Positions 36,532-45,264 of a DNA stretch of 64,000 bases are shown piece by piece (the first letter of the stretch is position 1; every line of letters begins with the position of its first letter). The stretch lies in contig NZ_CP011803.1 in NCBI RefSeq assembly GCF_001038625.1, positions 2,914,001-2,978,000 of the forward strand. Direction: 5' to 3'. The notes under the pieces are model-generated. The model was not told where the DNA came from. It made no database searches and saw only the letters and a program-made list of their open reading frames with translations. Source of the stretch: Clostridium carboxidivorans P7 (GTDB taxonomy: Bacteria > Bacillota > Clostridia > Clostridiales > Clostridiaceae). The translations under genes and the position numbers were made by a program.

Positions 36532-36764
36532 AAGAAAACCCCCTATTTAATTATTAAGTTCCTAATTCAATTATAACTTCTTTTTCGTAAAAATTGTAGT
36601 ACTTTTTATACGTTTTTTAACTATTTAATAACAAATTAAAACTAAATTAACATATTGTTAATGAATATAAAATTAAGTTAAGAATTAATAGTTGTGGAAT
36701 AAATAATTTTCTATTATTCGGGAACATTATAATTATGTATTTTACTTTTCATGGAGGTATATTT

Positions 36765-36935
36765 ATGGATAATAATAAAAGTCATATGAGAACTGATGAT
36801 AAATCTAATGCTGAACTTAGAAAAATGTATCCTAAAGATGGTGAAGATATAGGTATAGTTCAAGGAGAAAAATTAGGATCTCATTCCAATGGCAAAAAGT
36901 TCACCAAACGCTCCAAATTATCTCACAATGTATAA
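36765..36935 (+). CDS. small hydrophilic protein, function unknown (56 residues)
   Basis: ATG at 36765 with GGAGGT 8 bases upstream; the frame opens 30 bases earlier but without a ribosome site. The sequence is charged and unfolded-looking, with MDNNKSHMRTDDKSN at the start and KKFTKRSKLSHNV at the end. Clean terminator at 36951-36998. No family recognised. Confidence 0.55.
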   Translation: MDNNKSHMRTDDKSNAELRKMYPKDGEDIGIVQGEKLGSHSNGKKFTKRSKLSHNV

Positions 36936-36950
36936 TTAATAATACATTAT

Positions 36951-36998
36951 CAACAAAGTCCTTTTTTAATAATAATTAAGGACCTTGTTGCTTTTTTA
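36951..36998 (+). terminator. terminator upstream of birA
   Basis: CAACAAAGTCCTT / AAGGACCTTGTTG stem followed by TTTTTTT; ends the 56-residue gene transcript. Confidence 0.85.
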
Positions 36999-37044
36999 TT
37001 TTTTGTAGTATAATGTATTAGACAATATATGCGAGGTGAATTTA

Positions 37045-38037
37045 ATGAAAGATAAAATTCTTCATTTATTAAAAGAAAATGAAGGAAATTTTATATCAGG
37101 ACAAACAATTAGTGAAAAATTAAATGTAAGCCGTACTGCCATATGGAAATACATAAATATTCTTAAAAAAGAAGGTTATCACATAGATTCCATATCAAAA
37201 AAAGGATATAAATTAACTTTTTCTCCTGATATACTCTCTTTTGAAGAAATAAGTGAAAATTTAACTACAAAATACATAGGTAAAAATTTATTTTATTTTG
37301 AAAGCTTAGATTCTACAAATACAAAAGCAAAAGAACTTGCTTCAAAAGATGCAACCCATGGTACTGTAGTAATAAGCGAAGAACAAACTTCTGGAAAAGG
37401 CAGATTGGGACGAGTTTTTGTATCTCCTAAACGCAAAGGTATTTGGATGTCCATAATTATGAGACCGGATATGGAGCCTTTAAAGGTACCTAAAATCACT
37501 CAGGTAGGTGCTGCAGCTCTTGTTAAAACCTTTGAAAATTTTAATATAAAGGTTCAAGTTAAATGGCCAAATGACATAATTTTAAATAACAAGAAGCTTT
37601 GCGGTATTTTAACTGAAATGAGCGGAGAATTAAATAAGGTTAGTTACGTGGTTATGGGTATAGGAATAAATGCAAACTTAGATAAAGAAGATTTTCCAGA
37701 AGACTTAAGAGATAAAGCTACTTCTATAAGCATAGAAACAGGGAATTATATAAAAAGGAAAGAATTTGTAAGTATTTTAATGAACACCTTTGAAAAGTTA
37801 TATGAAGAATTTGTAGAAGAAGATAACATAAAAACTTCCGTAAGCATATGCAGGGACCACTCTATACTTATCGGAAAAGAAATTAAAATTATAAATAGGA
37901 ATGAGGAAATTTTTGCTAAAGCATTAGATTTAGATGAAAACGGTGAACTAGTAGTTGAATTTAAAGATGGAAGCGTTCACAAGATTTTTTCTGGTGAAGT
38001 TTCCATTAGAGGAATAAATGGCAGCTACACTCCTTAA
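37045..38037 (+). CDS. birA: biotin operon repressor / biotin-protein ligase
   Basis: Bifunctional BirA of about 330 residues. Helix-turn-helix domain 1-62 (ISGQTISEKLNVSRTAIWKYINILKKEGY) that represses biotin genes, then the ligase domain: FESLDSTNTKAKE, the biotinyl-AMP loop SGKGRLGRVFVSP (about 118-130), KWPNDIILNNKKLCGILTE and a C-terminal SH3-like part. It activates biotin and attaches it to acetyl-CoA carboxylase carrier protein or pyruvate carboxylase. GAGGTG precedes the ATG at 37045 (the frame opens at GTG 37036). A strong terminator follows at 38042. No biotin synthesis gene is near. Confidence 0.93.
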   Translation: MKDKILHLLKENEGNFISGQTISEKLNVSRTAIWKYINILKKEGYHIDSISKKGYKLTFSPDILSFEEISENLTTKYIGKNLFYFESLDSTNTKAKELASKDATHGTVVISEEQTSGKGRLGRVFVSPKRKGIWMSIIMRPDMEPLKVPKITQVGAAALVKTFENFNIKVQVKWPNDIILNNKKLCGILTEMSGELNKVSYVVMGIGINANLDKEDFPEDLRDKATSISIETGNYIKRKEFVSILMNTFEKLYEEFVEEDNIKTSVSICRDHSILIGKEIKIINRNEEIFAKALDLDENGELVVEFKDGSVHKIFSGEVSIRGINGSYTP

Positions 38038-38041
38038 CACG

Positions 38042-38068
38042 AAAAGCCTGTAATATCTACAGGCTTTT
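38042..38068. terminator. terminator of birA
   Basis: AAAAGCCTGTA / TACAGGCTTTT perfect 11-bp stem with 5-base loop and flanking A/T runs. The right part overlaps the end of the small zinc-ribbon gene on the other strand. Confidence 0.8.
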
Positions 38069-38218
38069 GCCATTTTGCTCTTTATAAATAGAACCTGTTC
38101 TTACCCACTTTTGTCCACATTGGGTACACTTTAAAATTTCGCTATTTTTTCGAATATTAAGCACTAATGTTTTAAATTTATGACAACCACAGTTACATTT
38201 AAATTTATTTACCTTCAA
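38057..38218 (-). CDS. small zinc-ribbon protein (53 residues)
   Basis: Short minus-strand gene: TTG start at 38218 with AGGGAG 10 bases upstream, stop at 38057-38059. The protein has two metal-ligand clusters: FKCNCGCHKF near the N-terminus and KCTQCGQKW in the middle, a classic small zinc-ribbon layout, and a hydrophilic C-terminus (SIYKEQNGKSL). The paired cysteines in a frame with a proper ribosome site are the evidence. It could be a regulatory or ribosome-associated zinc ribbon; function unknown. Confidence 0.55.
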   Translation of the reverse strand: MKVNKFKCNCGCHKFKTLVLNIRKNSEILKCTQCGQKWVRTGSIYKEQNGKSL

Positions 38219-38543
38219 TATGGTTTATCTCCCTTCTCAATGTCAATGAATCTCACTTATTTGAAGCTTGTTTCTCCTTATAAGTTTACATGAATTATCC
38301 AGTAGTTTAACTATCAGATAAAATTTAATCTTGTTGTCCAATTATATCATATTAGCTAGCTTTATGCTAATTATACTTTTAAAACTTCTTTTTTACTACT
38401 TTATATATTAATATTTATACTTAAAAATATACTTTTCAATAAACTTTTTCACAAAATAACTAAAAAAGCTATGAATTAAGGTTAAAACCTATACTTCATA
38501 GCTTATACATTTAAAATTTATATTCTCTTAATGCGCTAAATTA
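38219..38543. other. intergenic region with a terminator
   Basis: No gene seen. AT-rich, with one hairpin at 38466-38504 (AAGCTATGAA / TTCATAGCTT) that ends the permease transcript; the same stem sequence is used after modC at 57184-57228. Confidence 0.6.
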
Positions 38544-39947
38544 TTATGCAGCATTACTTTTTCCACTATTCATAGCACTATGCTTATAACTATATACAAA
38601 GTATATTACAAGTCCTATTACTAACCAAACTAAAAATCTAACTTGAGTTATAACTGGAAGTTTAAATATTAAAAGTGCGCAGAAAGCTATTGAAAGTCCT
38701 GGAACTATAGGTACTAATGGACATTTAAATGCTCTCTTTCTATTTGGCTCATGTTTTCTTAATACTATAACAGCTGCTGAAACTATTATAAATGCTGTTA
38801 AAGTACCTATATTAGTAAGTTCTGCAACAACTCCTATTGGAGTGAAGCCTGCAACCACCATACTTATAATACCAACAAGTAATGTACTTTTTACAGGTGT
38901 CTGGAATTTTGGATGTACGTCTCCAAATACTTTTGGAAGTAATCCATCTCTTGACATTGCAAAGAATACACGAGTTTGACCAAATAACATAACAATTAAT
39001 ACTGAAGTAAGACCACAAACTGCACCAACAGATACTAAAGCTGAACCCCAAGTTATACCCACCTGCTCAAGTGCAAATGCAACTGGAGCTGCTGTTTCTT
39101 TAAATTTAAGATATGGAACCATTCCTGTTAATACTGCAGAAACCACAATATACAATATAGTACAAACAATTAATGAACCTATAATTCCTCTTGGTAAATC
39201 TTTTTGAGGATTTTTTACTTCCTCTGCTGCAGTTGAAACTGCATCAAATCCTATATAAGCAAAGAATATTACTGAAGCACCTGATAAAACACCACTCCAA
39301 CCATAAGGCATAAATGGACTCCAATTTGCTACATTAACATGACCTAAACCTAATGCTATAAATAATAAAACAACAGCAACTTTTATTCCAACTATTATGT
39401 TATTCAATTTAGCACTTTGTTGTACACCTATTATTAGAACGCCTGTTACTACAGCAAGTATAAGAACTGCTGGTAAATTTACAATACCACCTGCATCAGG
39501 CGCATTTGCTAAAGCCTTTGGTACAACGATACCTGCAGATGCAAGAAGTTTAACTATATATCCTGACCATCCAATTGCTACTGTTGCAATGGCAAATAAA
39601 TACTCAAGTATTAGATCCCATCCAATAATCCATGCCCACAATTCACCAAGAGCCGTATACCCATAGGTATAAGCACTACCTGCTACTGGAACCATAGAAG
39701 CAAACTCAGCATAACATAATCCAGCAAATGCACACGCAATGCCTGATATGATAAATGATATAACAAGTGCTGGTCCAGAATAATTTGCAGCTGCAATACC
39801 TGTAAGCACAAATATTCCAGTACCAATTATTGCCCCAATACCAAGCATAGTAAGTTCGAAAGCCCCCAATACTTTCTTCAATGACTTTTCACCCTGCGTC
39901 TCCTTTATGAGATCTTCAATGGGTTTTGTTCTAAATATATTTTTCAT
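38544..39947 (-). CDS. APC-family amino acid permease
   Basis: 467 residues, about 12 membrane helices, with the signature IGAIIGTGIFVLTGIAAANYSGPALVISF broken by normal family variation near residue 37. It resembles the cationic amino acid transporter branch (YfnA/CAT): AEFASMVPVAGSAYTYGYTALGE and FFAYIGFDAVSTAAEEVKNPQ are both present. Imports amino acids with protons; the substrate is not determined here. AAGGGGG ribosome site. Single gene. The 330-base gap on its right holds the promoter side. Confidence 0.88.
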   Translation of the reverse strand: MKNIFRTKPIEDLIKETQGEKSLKKVLGAFELTMLGIGAIIGTGIFVLTGIAAANYSGPALVISFIISGIACAFAGLCYAEFASMVPVAGSAYTYGYTALGELWAWIIGWDLILEYLFAIATVAIGWSGYIVKLLASAGIVVPKALANAPDAGGIVNLPAVLILAVVTGVLIIGVQQSAKLNNIIVGIKVAVVLLFIALGLGHVNVANWSPFMPYGWSGVLSGASVIFFAYIGFDAVSTAAEEVKNPQKDLPRGIIGSLIVCTILYIVVSAVLTGMVPYLKFKETAAPVAFALEQVGITWGSALVSVGAVCGLTSVLIVMLFGQTRVFFAMSRDGLLPKVFGDVHPKFQTPVKSTLLVGIISMVVAGFTPIGVVAELTNIGTLTAFIIVSAAVIVLRKHEPNRKRAFKCPLVPIVPGLSIAFCALLIFKLPVITQVRFLVWLVIGLVIYFVYSYKHSAMNSGKSNAA

Positions 39948-40278
39948 AATTATTGCCCCCTTTTTTTAATTCGCATTTCAATCGATCGAAATTAAAGTAT
40001 CCTATGAAAATTTTCAAAAATGAATCTTGTTATTATATTACCACCATTATTTATATATTTCAATATCATTTTTATAATTTTTATAGTATTTTTTTAATAA
40101 AATGTTTTTTGAAGTCATATTTAAATATCATTTAGTTAATATTATGAATGTAAACGTATAACTTAATGCAATTGTTTTTTATATTCAACAATTCTCCTGT
40201 CATTAAACCTTGAATTAAAATAAGCGTGATTTTTTCATCACGCTTTTGCAATATAATATTTTTAGTTGAATATGAATA
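39948..40278. other. intergenic region, promoter of the permease and terminator of the exporter operon
   Basis: No gene seen. An 8-bp hairpin AAGCGTGA / TCACGCTT at 40222-40245 lies beyond the exporter stop (40279). A short self-complementary ATCGATCGA-like stretch near 39980 sits in the permease leader. Confidence 0.5.
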
Positions 40279-41823
40279 TTATCCCTTAGTAGGCTCAGTT
40301 TCCACTTTAGGTTTAATTTTTATTAATAAAGTTGAAATTAACGCTATTAATACAAATAGTGCACATAGCATCAATATATAATCAAAAGCATCTACAGAAG
40401 CCTGCTTTTTTAAAAGTCCCATAAGAATACTTTTAGCTTGAACTTGCGATTGAGTTAATGATATTCCATTAAGTGCTAGTTTATTTTGCATTTGATTTAA
40501 AAATGCTGCTGCTTGTATATTAAAAGGTGTTACCTGTTCTGATAATCTATAATAATATATATCTGATTTACTTGTAAGAGAAAGTGTCATCATAGTTATA
40601 GAAACAGATCCTGCTATTTGTTTAAAAGTATTCTGAAGAGTTGAACCTTGGGAAATTAACCTCTGTGGTAGAACATTCATTCCCAATGTAGTAAGTGGCA
40701 TCATAGTAAGTCCTAATCCTGCACCTCTAAGTATTAAAATCAAATTCGTCATATCCCTGGAAGTATTTAAATCTATTTGTGCCAATTGATATGATGATAT
40801 TCCAAGTAAAACTAATCCAGGTAATATTATTACTTTAGGATTTATTTTGTCTACTATCTTCCCACTTATAGGCATCATTAACCCTGTAACAATTGCAGAT
40901 GGAAACATTAATATACCTGTTTGCATAGCTGTATATCCTTTGAGCCTTTGTAAAAATAGAGGTATGGCATATACTCCTCCCATCAATGCCATATTTATTA
41001 ATGTTAAAGCAATTAAAGAAAATGAAAAGTTTAATTTTTTTAGTACTTTTAAATCCAAAAGTGGTTCTGAAACTGTTAACTCATTTATAACAAACATAAT
41101 AAGATTGAAAATACCTATTGTCAAAATAACAGGGTTTTGTACGTCACTCCAATCTATAGGATTTTCACTTAGTACATATAAAACACTTACAATGCCAACC
41201 GTTGAGAATATAAAACCTGTAATATCAACTTTCTCAGGAGACTTGTGCGGAAATTCCTTTAACAGTATTGTTGATAAAATTATTGCTATAATTCCAATAG
41301 GTACATTTACATAAAAAATTAATCTCCAATCCATTTTTTCAATAATAAAACCACCAAGAGTAGGACCTATAGCAGGAGCTGCCATACTAGCTATTCCCCA
41401 AAAACCCATAGCAAGTCCACGTTCTTTAGGTTCAAACATCTGAAAAATAATAGTCATACTAACTGGCATAATCATTCCACCTCCAATAGCCTGCAGCACA
41501 CGGAAAATTATCATGGCTGAATTGCTCCAGGACATACCACATAGGAAAGAACCTAAAGTAAATGAAATTAATGCAAAGATATATAGTTTCTTATTTCCAA
41601 ATTTCTCTCCTAAAAATCCTGTAAGAGGTACTATAGCTCCTAATGTAAGCGTATATGCAGTTAATACCCACTGAACAGAATCCAAAGATACATTAAAAAC
41701 TGCCATCATTTTAGGTATTCCGATATTTACTATGCTAGTATCAAGAATAGCCATAAACGTACCCATAACTACTGCTGCAAGAGCAAACCATCTATATGAA
41801 TCTGATGTAATATCTTTTTCCAT
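40279..41823 (-). CDS. DHA2-family drug exporter (EmrB/QacA type)
   Basis: 514 residues, 14 helices. Typical motifs: FMAILDTSIVNIGIPKM (helix 1), GFLGEKFGNKKLYI loop, and APAIGPTLGGFIIEKMDW (motif C of antiporters, about 150). It lies last in an operon with two HlyD-type proteins, forming an EmrAB-like pump with adaptors, although a Gram-positive cell has no outer membrane; such sets occur in clostridia. AAGAGGT ribosome site, 17 bases after the adaptor gene. Controlled by the TetR gene at 43.9 kb (operator overlap). Confidence 0.9.
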   Translation of the reverse strand: MEKDITSDSYRWFALAAVVMGTFMAILDTSIVNIGIPKMMAVFNVSLDSVQWVLTAYTLTLGAIVPLTGFLGEKFGNKKLYIFALISFTLGSFLCGMSWSNSAMIIFRVLQAIGGGMIMPVSMTIIFQMFEPKERGLAMGFWGIASMAAPAIGPTLGGFIIEKMDWRLIFYVNVPIGIIAIILSTILLKEFPHKSPEKVDITGFIFSTVGIVSVLYVLSENPIDWSDVQNPVILTIGIFNLIMFVINELTVSEPLLDLKVLKKLNFSFSLIALTLINMALMGGVYAIPLFLQRLKGYTAMQTGILMFPSAIVTGLMMPISGKIVDKINPKVIILPGLVLLGISSYQLAQIDLNTSRDMTNLILILRGAGLGLTMMPLTTLGMNVLPQRLISQGSTLQNTFKQIAGSVSITMMTLSLTSKSDIYYYRLSEQVTPFNIQAAAFLNQMQNKLALNGISLTQSQVQAKSILMGLLKKQASVDAFDYILMLCALFVLIALISTLLIKIKPKVETEPTKG

Positions 41824-41839
41824 AAAAATCTACCTCTTT

Positions 41840-42493
41840 TCATTTAACATGGATTTTAACAACAGTATTTGTTCCAGGTAATAGTTTATATTTATTTTTA
41901 GGCAGTGAAATCTTTACAGGAATTTTCTGTACAACCTTTGTAAAGGTTCCACTAGTAGACGTAGGAATAACAGACAAATCAGAATTAGCATAATCTCCAA
42001 CGCTTATAACTTTGCCACTTAATTTTAATCCATCATATTCATCTACAGTAATATCAACACTTTGTCCCAATTTTACCTTTTTAAGCTTTGTTTCATCTAT
42101 ATTGGCATTTATGTAAAGAGCAGATGGATCTATCATTGTAGCAAGTGGTTGTCCTGCAGTAACCACCTCACCTGCAGTTCCTTGCTTTTTTAATATAATT
42201 CCACTAATTGGAGCTCTTACAACAGAGGAGTCTGTAGCTATATCCGCTAAATTACCCATATCAATCCTACCTACTATTTGATCCTTTTCCACATACTGAC
42301 CATCCTTAATATTTATTTCTGCAAGTTTACCTGTAATTTGTGGTGCTATTTTTACCAAATCACTTTGAACTGTTGAATCATCTGTTGAAACAAAATATGT
42401 AGAATTGTACCAATAATATGCAATTATACCTCCTACAACTACTAACATTAATATAAACACAGGAATTATTAACATATTTTTATTTGATTTCAT
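41840..42493 (-). CDS. HlyD/EmrA-type membrane-fusion protein
   Basis: 217 residues: one N-terminal membrane helix (about 7-29), then a biotinyl-lipoyl-like hairpin (KIAPQITGKLAEINIKDGQ, APISGIILKKQGTAGEVV) and a barrel domain with DEYDGLKLSGKVISVG. Much shorter coiled part than in Gram-negative EmrA. Accessory protein of the adjacent exporter. GGTGGG ribosome site; only 3 bases separate it from the lipoprotein adaptor gene upstream. Confidence 0.85.
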   Translation of the reverse strand: MKSNKNMLIIPVFILMLVVVGGIIAYYWYNSTYFVSTDDSTVQSDLVKIAPQITGKLAEINIKDGQYVEKDQIVGRIDMGNLADIATDSSVVRAPISGIILKKQGTAGEVVTAGQPLATMIDPSALYINANIDETKLKKVKLGQSVDITVDEYDGLKLSGKVISVGDYANSDLSVIPTSTSGTFTKVVQKIPVKISLPKNKYKLLPGTNTVVKIHVK

Positions 42494-42496
42494 AAT

Positions 42497-43501
42497 TTAT
42501 TCACCCACCTTATTTTTTAACCCTATTTCTGCAAACATACCTGGTTTTAGAATATCGCTGTGATCTTTAAGAGCTATTTTTACTAAAGCATCCTTATTGC
42601 GAGAATCTATTTGTGAATTTATTGTTGAAATTTCGCCTTGAAACACTTTATCTGAAAATCCAGATACTTTAACATTAACTTGAATTCCTACTTTTAACTT
42701 AGCAAGTAAGTTCTCTGGTGCATAACTATCTATATGAAGTCCATCACCGCTTACAATTGTGACAAGAGGTTGGTTAGTCCCAGACATTTCTCCTACATTT
42801 ATATTTTTTACAGTAACTGTTCCTGATATGGGTGCTGTAATAACTGTATGAGTTAATGAAGTTTTCGATATTTCTGCTGCAGCTTCAGCTTGCTTTACAA
42901 GTGCCCGAGATGCATTTATATCACTTTGTGTTGGGCCATTTTCCATAGAAGCTAAAGCTTGTGAATCTGCATCATACTTAGCTTTTGCAGCCGAAAATGC
43001 CTGCTGTGCTTGTTCAAGGTTTACTTCAGCAGTATTACCTCCCTGCAGCAACTGTTTTTGACGCGCATAATTTTTTTGAGCAATATCATAAGCTGTTTTA
43101 TCTCCGTCTACAAGCGCCCTTTGGGAAGCAATTGATTCCGGTCTTGTTCCAGCTTTAATTTTATCTAAGTTGGCTTGATTGGTTGAAACAGCGGCTTCTG
43201 CTTGATTCACTTGAGATTGAAGATCTTTATTGTCTAAGTAAATGATTGGATCCCCAGCATTTACTTTAGTACCCACATCTACTTTAATTTCAGTTACTTT
43301 TGCATTGATTTGAGAGGATATATTTGCATAATTATCTGCTTGAATTTTTCCACTTAAAATGTATATATCTTCAGATTGTGTTTTATTTTCACTAGTCCCT
43401 CTAAAATTATTCTCATTGGAAGAACATCCTGCAAATAATGTTGTAATGGTTAATGATAATAACAATGGTATTAATTTTTTTATTCTTTTTTTAGTTAACA
43501 T
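42497..43501 (-). CDS. HlyD/RND-type adaptor lipoprotein
   Basis: 334 residues from the ATG at 43501 (AAGGGGG 9 bases upstream); the frame is open further but without a signal. Signal peptide with lipobox LFAGC. Two lipoyl half-motifs flank a coiled-coil hairpin of about 100 residues (QVNQAEAAVSTNQANLDKI ... QAEAAAEISKTSLTHT). ITAPISGTVTVKNINVGE and a barrel domain follow, in the style of MacA/AcrA. First gene of the exporter operon. It should be membrane-anchored by lipid on the outer face. Confidence 0.88.
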   Translation of the reverse strand: MLTKKRIKKLIPLLLSLTITTLFAGCSSNENNFRGTSENKTQSEDIYILSGKIQADNYANISSQINAKVTEIKVDVGTKVNAGDPIIYLDNKDLQSQVNQAEAAVSTNQANLDKIKAGTRPESIASQRALVDGDKTAYDIAQKNYARQKQLLQGGNTAEVNLEQAQQAFSAAKAKYDADSQALASMENGPTQSDINASRALVKQAEAAAEISKTSLTHTVITAPISGTVTVKNINVGEMSGTNQPLVTIVSGDGLHIDSYAPENLLAKLKVGIQVNVKVSGFSDKVFQGEISTINSQIDSRNKDALVKIALKDHSDILKPGMFAEIGLKNKVGE

Positions 43502-43599
43502 AAATGTATTTCCCCCTTTATTAAAAATATTAAAAATTTTGTTATCAACCAAAATCAGTTGATTCTTAAAAATTTTTTGAGCATTGTTTTAATCAATGT

Positions 43600-43648
43600 T
43601 TTAAACACTGTTTAAATAAATATTAATACTAACCTTAGTAGTTGTCAA
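43600..43648 (-). promoter_or_regulatory. exporter operon promoter with TetR operator
   Basis: On the minus strand TTGACA (43643-43648), 17-base spacer, TAATAT (43620-43625). The perfect palindrome TTTAAACA-C-TGTTTAAA (43600-43616) covers the expected transcription start. Confidence 0.75.
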
Positions 43649-43764
43649 TATAATTTTTCTTTTTTAATTTAAAATAAGAAAGACCATCTTTGTAAATGCC
43701 TTTATATTAGCAAAATATTTTTATAAATTGTAATAAAAAAAGCATACATATATGACTTTTGTTA

Positions 43765-43825
43765 TTGACAAAAAATATATAAATTAGTATGATAATATTA
43801 AAATATGTTTTAAACATTGTTTATA
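43765..43825 (+). promoter_or_regulatory. tetR promoter with matching operator
   Basis: TTGACA (43765-43770), 17-base spacer, TATGAT (43788-43793). TTTAAACA-T-TGTTTATA (43809-43825) just downstream of the start matches the operator of the divergent operon with one mismatch. Confidence 0.75.
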
Positions 43826-43896
43826 TATATATATAATAGTAATAAGCGATTCACACAAAATCATAGATTTCTGTTAACCGCCTAGGAGGAATTCAT

Positions 43897-44496
43897 ATGA
43901 AAAATAATTTAAAAAATGCGTCAAATGCAAAAGAAAGAATACTAAATTCAACACTTTACATTATTGGAAAGGAAGGCTTCCAAAATGTTACCACAAGAAA
44001 AATAGCAGCAGCTGCTGATGTGAATATAGCATCTATTAATTATCATTTTGGATCAAAAGATAATGTAATTAATGAAGCTTTAAAATGTTTTACTGGTATG
44101 TTTAAAAACTCCTTTAAAATTCTCGACAATAATGAATTAACACCAGTAGAAAGGCTTAGAAATTTTCTTAGAAGTTATTCAGATGTTAGCATAGAATATC
44201 CTGATGTATTTAAAAACTTCGTTAACAAACTTATATGTAATGAAGAAGTTCAACCTGAATATATGAAATTTCTTCAACAAGAAGGAATTACAAGCTTAAT
44301 GAATATTTTAAAAGAATTGACAGGTATTAAAGATGATTATCATTTGCATATGATGGGATTGCAAATAATTAGCACTTTGATATTTCCTATATTATTAGGC
44401 AATAAAGTAGAAAATATTGCTAAACTTGATTATAAAAATAAAAATGTTAGATATGACTATATTGAATTATTAATTGAATCTATTCAATGTAAGTAA
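43897..44496 (+). CDS. TetR-family repressor of the exporter operon
   Basis: 199 residues. N-terminal helix-turn-helix: AKERILNSTLYIIGKEGFQ, TTRKIAAAADVNIASINYHFGSKDNVINEAL (about 12-60), with the usual YHFGSKD end. The C-terminal ligand domain is all-helical. Divergent from the exporter operon with 395 bases between; both promoters carry the same palindrome, so it very likely represses both itself and the pump, with a drug or metabolite as inducer. TAGGAGG ribosome site. Confidence 0.88.
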   Translation: MKNNLKNASNAKERILNSTLYIIGKEGFQNVTTRKIAAAADVNIASINYHFGSKDNVINEALKCFTGMFKNSFKILDNNELTPVERLRNFLRSYSDVSIEYPDVFKNFVNKLICNEEVQPEYMKFLQQEGITSLMNILKELTGIKDDYHLHMMGLQIISTLIFPILLGNKVENIAKLDYKNKNVRYDYIELLIESIQCK

Positions 44497-44502
44497 CACA
44501 AC

Positions 44503-44542
44503 TTTTTGAGAGGCCAGAGGACATTATCTGTCCTCTCAAAAA
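44503..44542. terminator. convergent terminator between tetR and vanY
   Basis: TTTTTGAGAGG / CCTCTCAAAAA arms with a competing AGAGGAC / GTCCTCT stem inside; suits termination from either side. Confidence 0.65.
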
Positions 44543-44548
44543 TATAAA

Positions 44549-45232
44549 TTATTTCTCACCTAAATATTCTTCCAATACCAAATTTTTATCAAAAATTTCC
44601 TTTGCTGCCTTTACACCAACATATCGGATATGCCAGGATTCATAATTATAGCCTGTTACAGCTTCTTTTTCTTTTGGATATCTCATAATAAATCCAAATC
44701 TATAGGCATTAGCCTTTAACCACTTTCCCTCTCTTGTTTGTCCAAAGTCTACCATTAATCGACCTTGTGCTCCATCTTTATTCGTTACATCCATTGCAAG
44801 ACCAGTTTGATGTTCACTAGCTCCAGGTTGTGCCACATACTCATCAGCTTGCTGTTTACCAACTTTTTTTACTCTTTCATTATAGATCTGCTTTTGTGAC
44901 TTATAGGATCTATAACCAGAGTTACCATATAAATTTATATCTTGCTTACCAGCATATGCGAATAAATTTTCTAGAGCTCTAGCCGCCTCACCTTGCATCA
45001 TTTTTTCTTCATGAGATGTATTAAATGCAAAATTCACATTAGGTACTGTTAAATTTTTAGGTATATCATTGCTTGATAACCTATTATCTCTATTTACTAA
45101 AATTAAAACATCACCAGTTTTTTTATCACTTCCATAAGCTAAATTATTTATAGTTTGATTTGGCTTAAATACTGAGTAAATTATTACTACTACAGCCAGA
45201 AACAATACTGGCATCATAAGTAACTTTTTCAA
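44549..45232 (-). CDS. vanY: D-alanyl-D-alanine carboxypeptidase, VanY family (M15B)
   Basis: Zinc peptidase trimming the terminal D-Ala from peptidoglycan stem peptides. 227 residues with an N-terminal signal anchor (MMPVLFLAVVVIIYSVF). Active-site set: GYRSYKSQKQIYN, then SEHQTGLAMDV (His and Asp zinc ligands, about 138-146) and ESWHIRYVG (Glu general base, His ligand, about 198-204). TTG start with GGAGGC upstream. It follows the M16 peptidase gene by 32 bases, so it is in that operon and thus under the ECF-type promoter at 48.3 kb. No vanHAX genes are present. Confidence 0.9.
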   Translation of the reverse strand: MKKLLMMPVLFLAVVVIIYSVFKPNQTINNLAYGSDKKTGDVLILVNRDNRLSSNDIPKNLTVPNVNFAFNTSHEEKMMQGEAARALENLFAYAGKQDINLYGNSGYRSYKSQKQIYNERVKKVGKQQADEYVAQPGASEHQTGLAMDVTNKDGAQGRLMVDFGQTREGKWLKANAYRFGFIMRYPKEKEAVTGYNYESWHIRYVGVKAAKEIFDKNLVLEEYLGEK

Positions 45233-45264
45233 TTCTATACGCCTCCATAACTTGTTTACAACTT

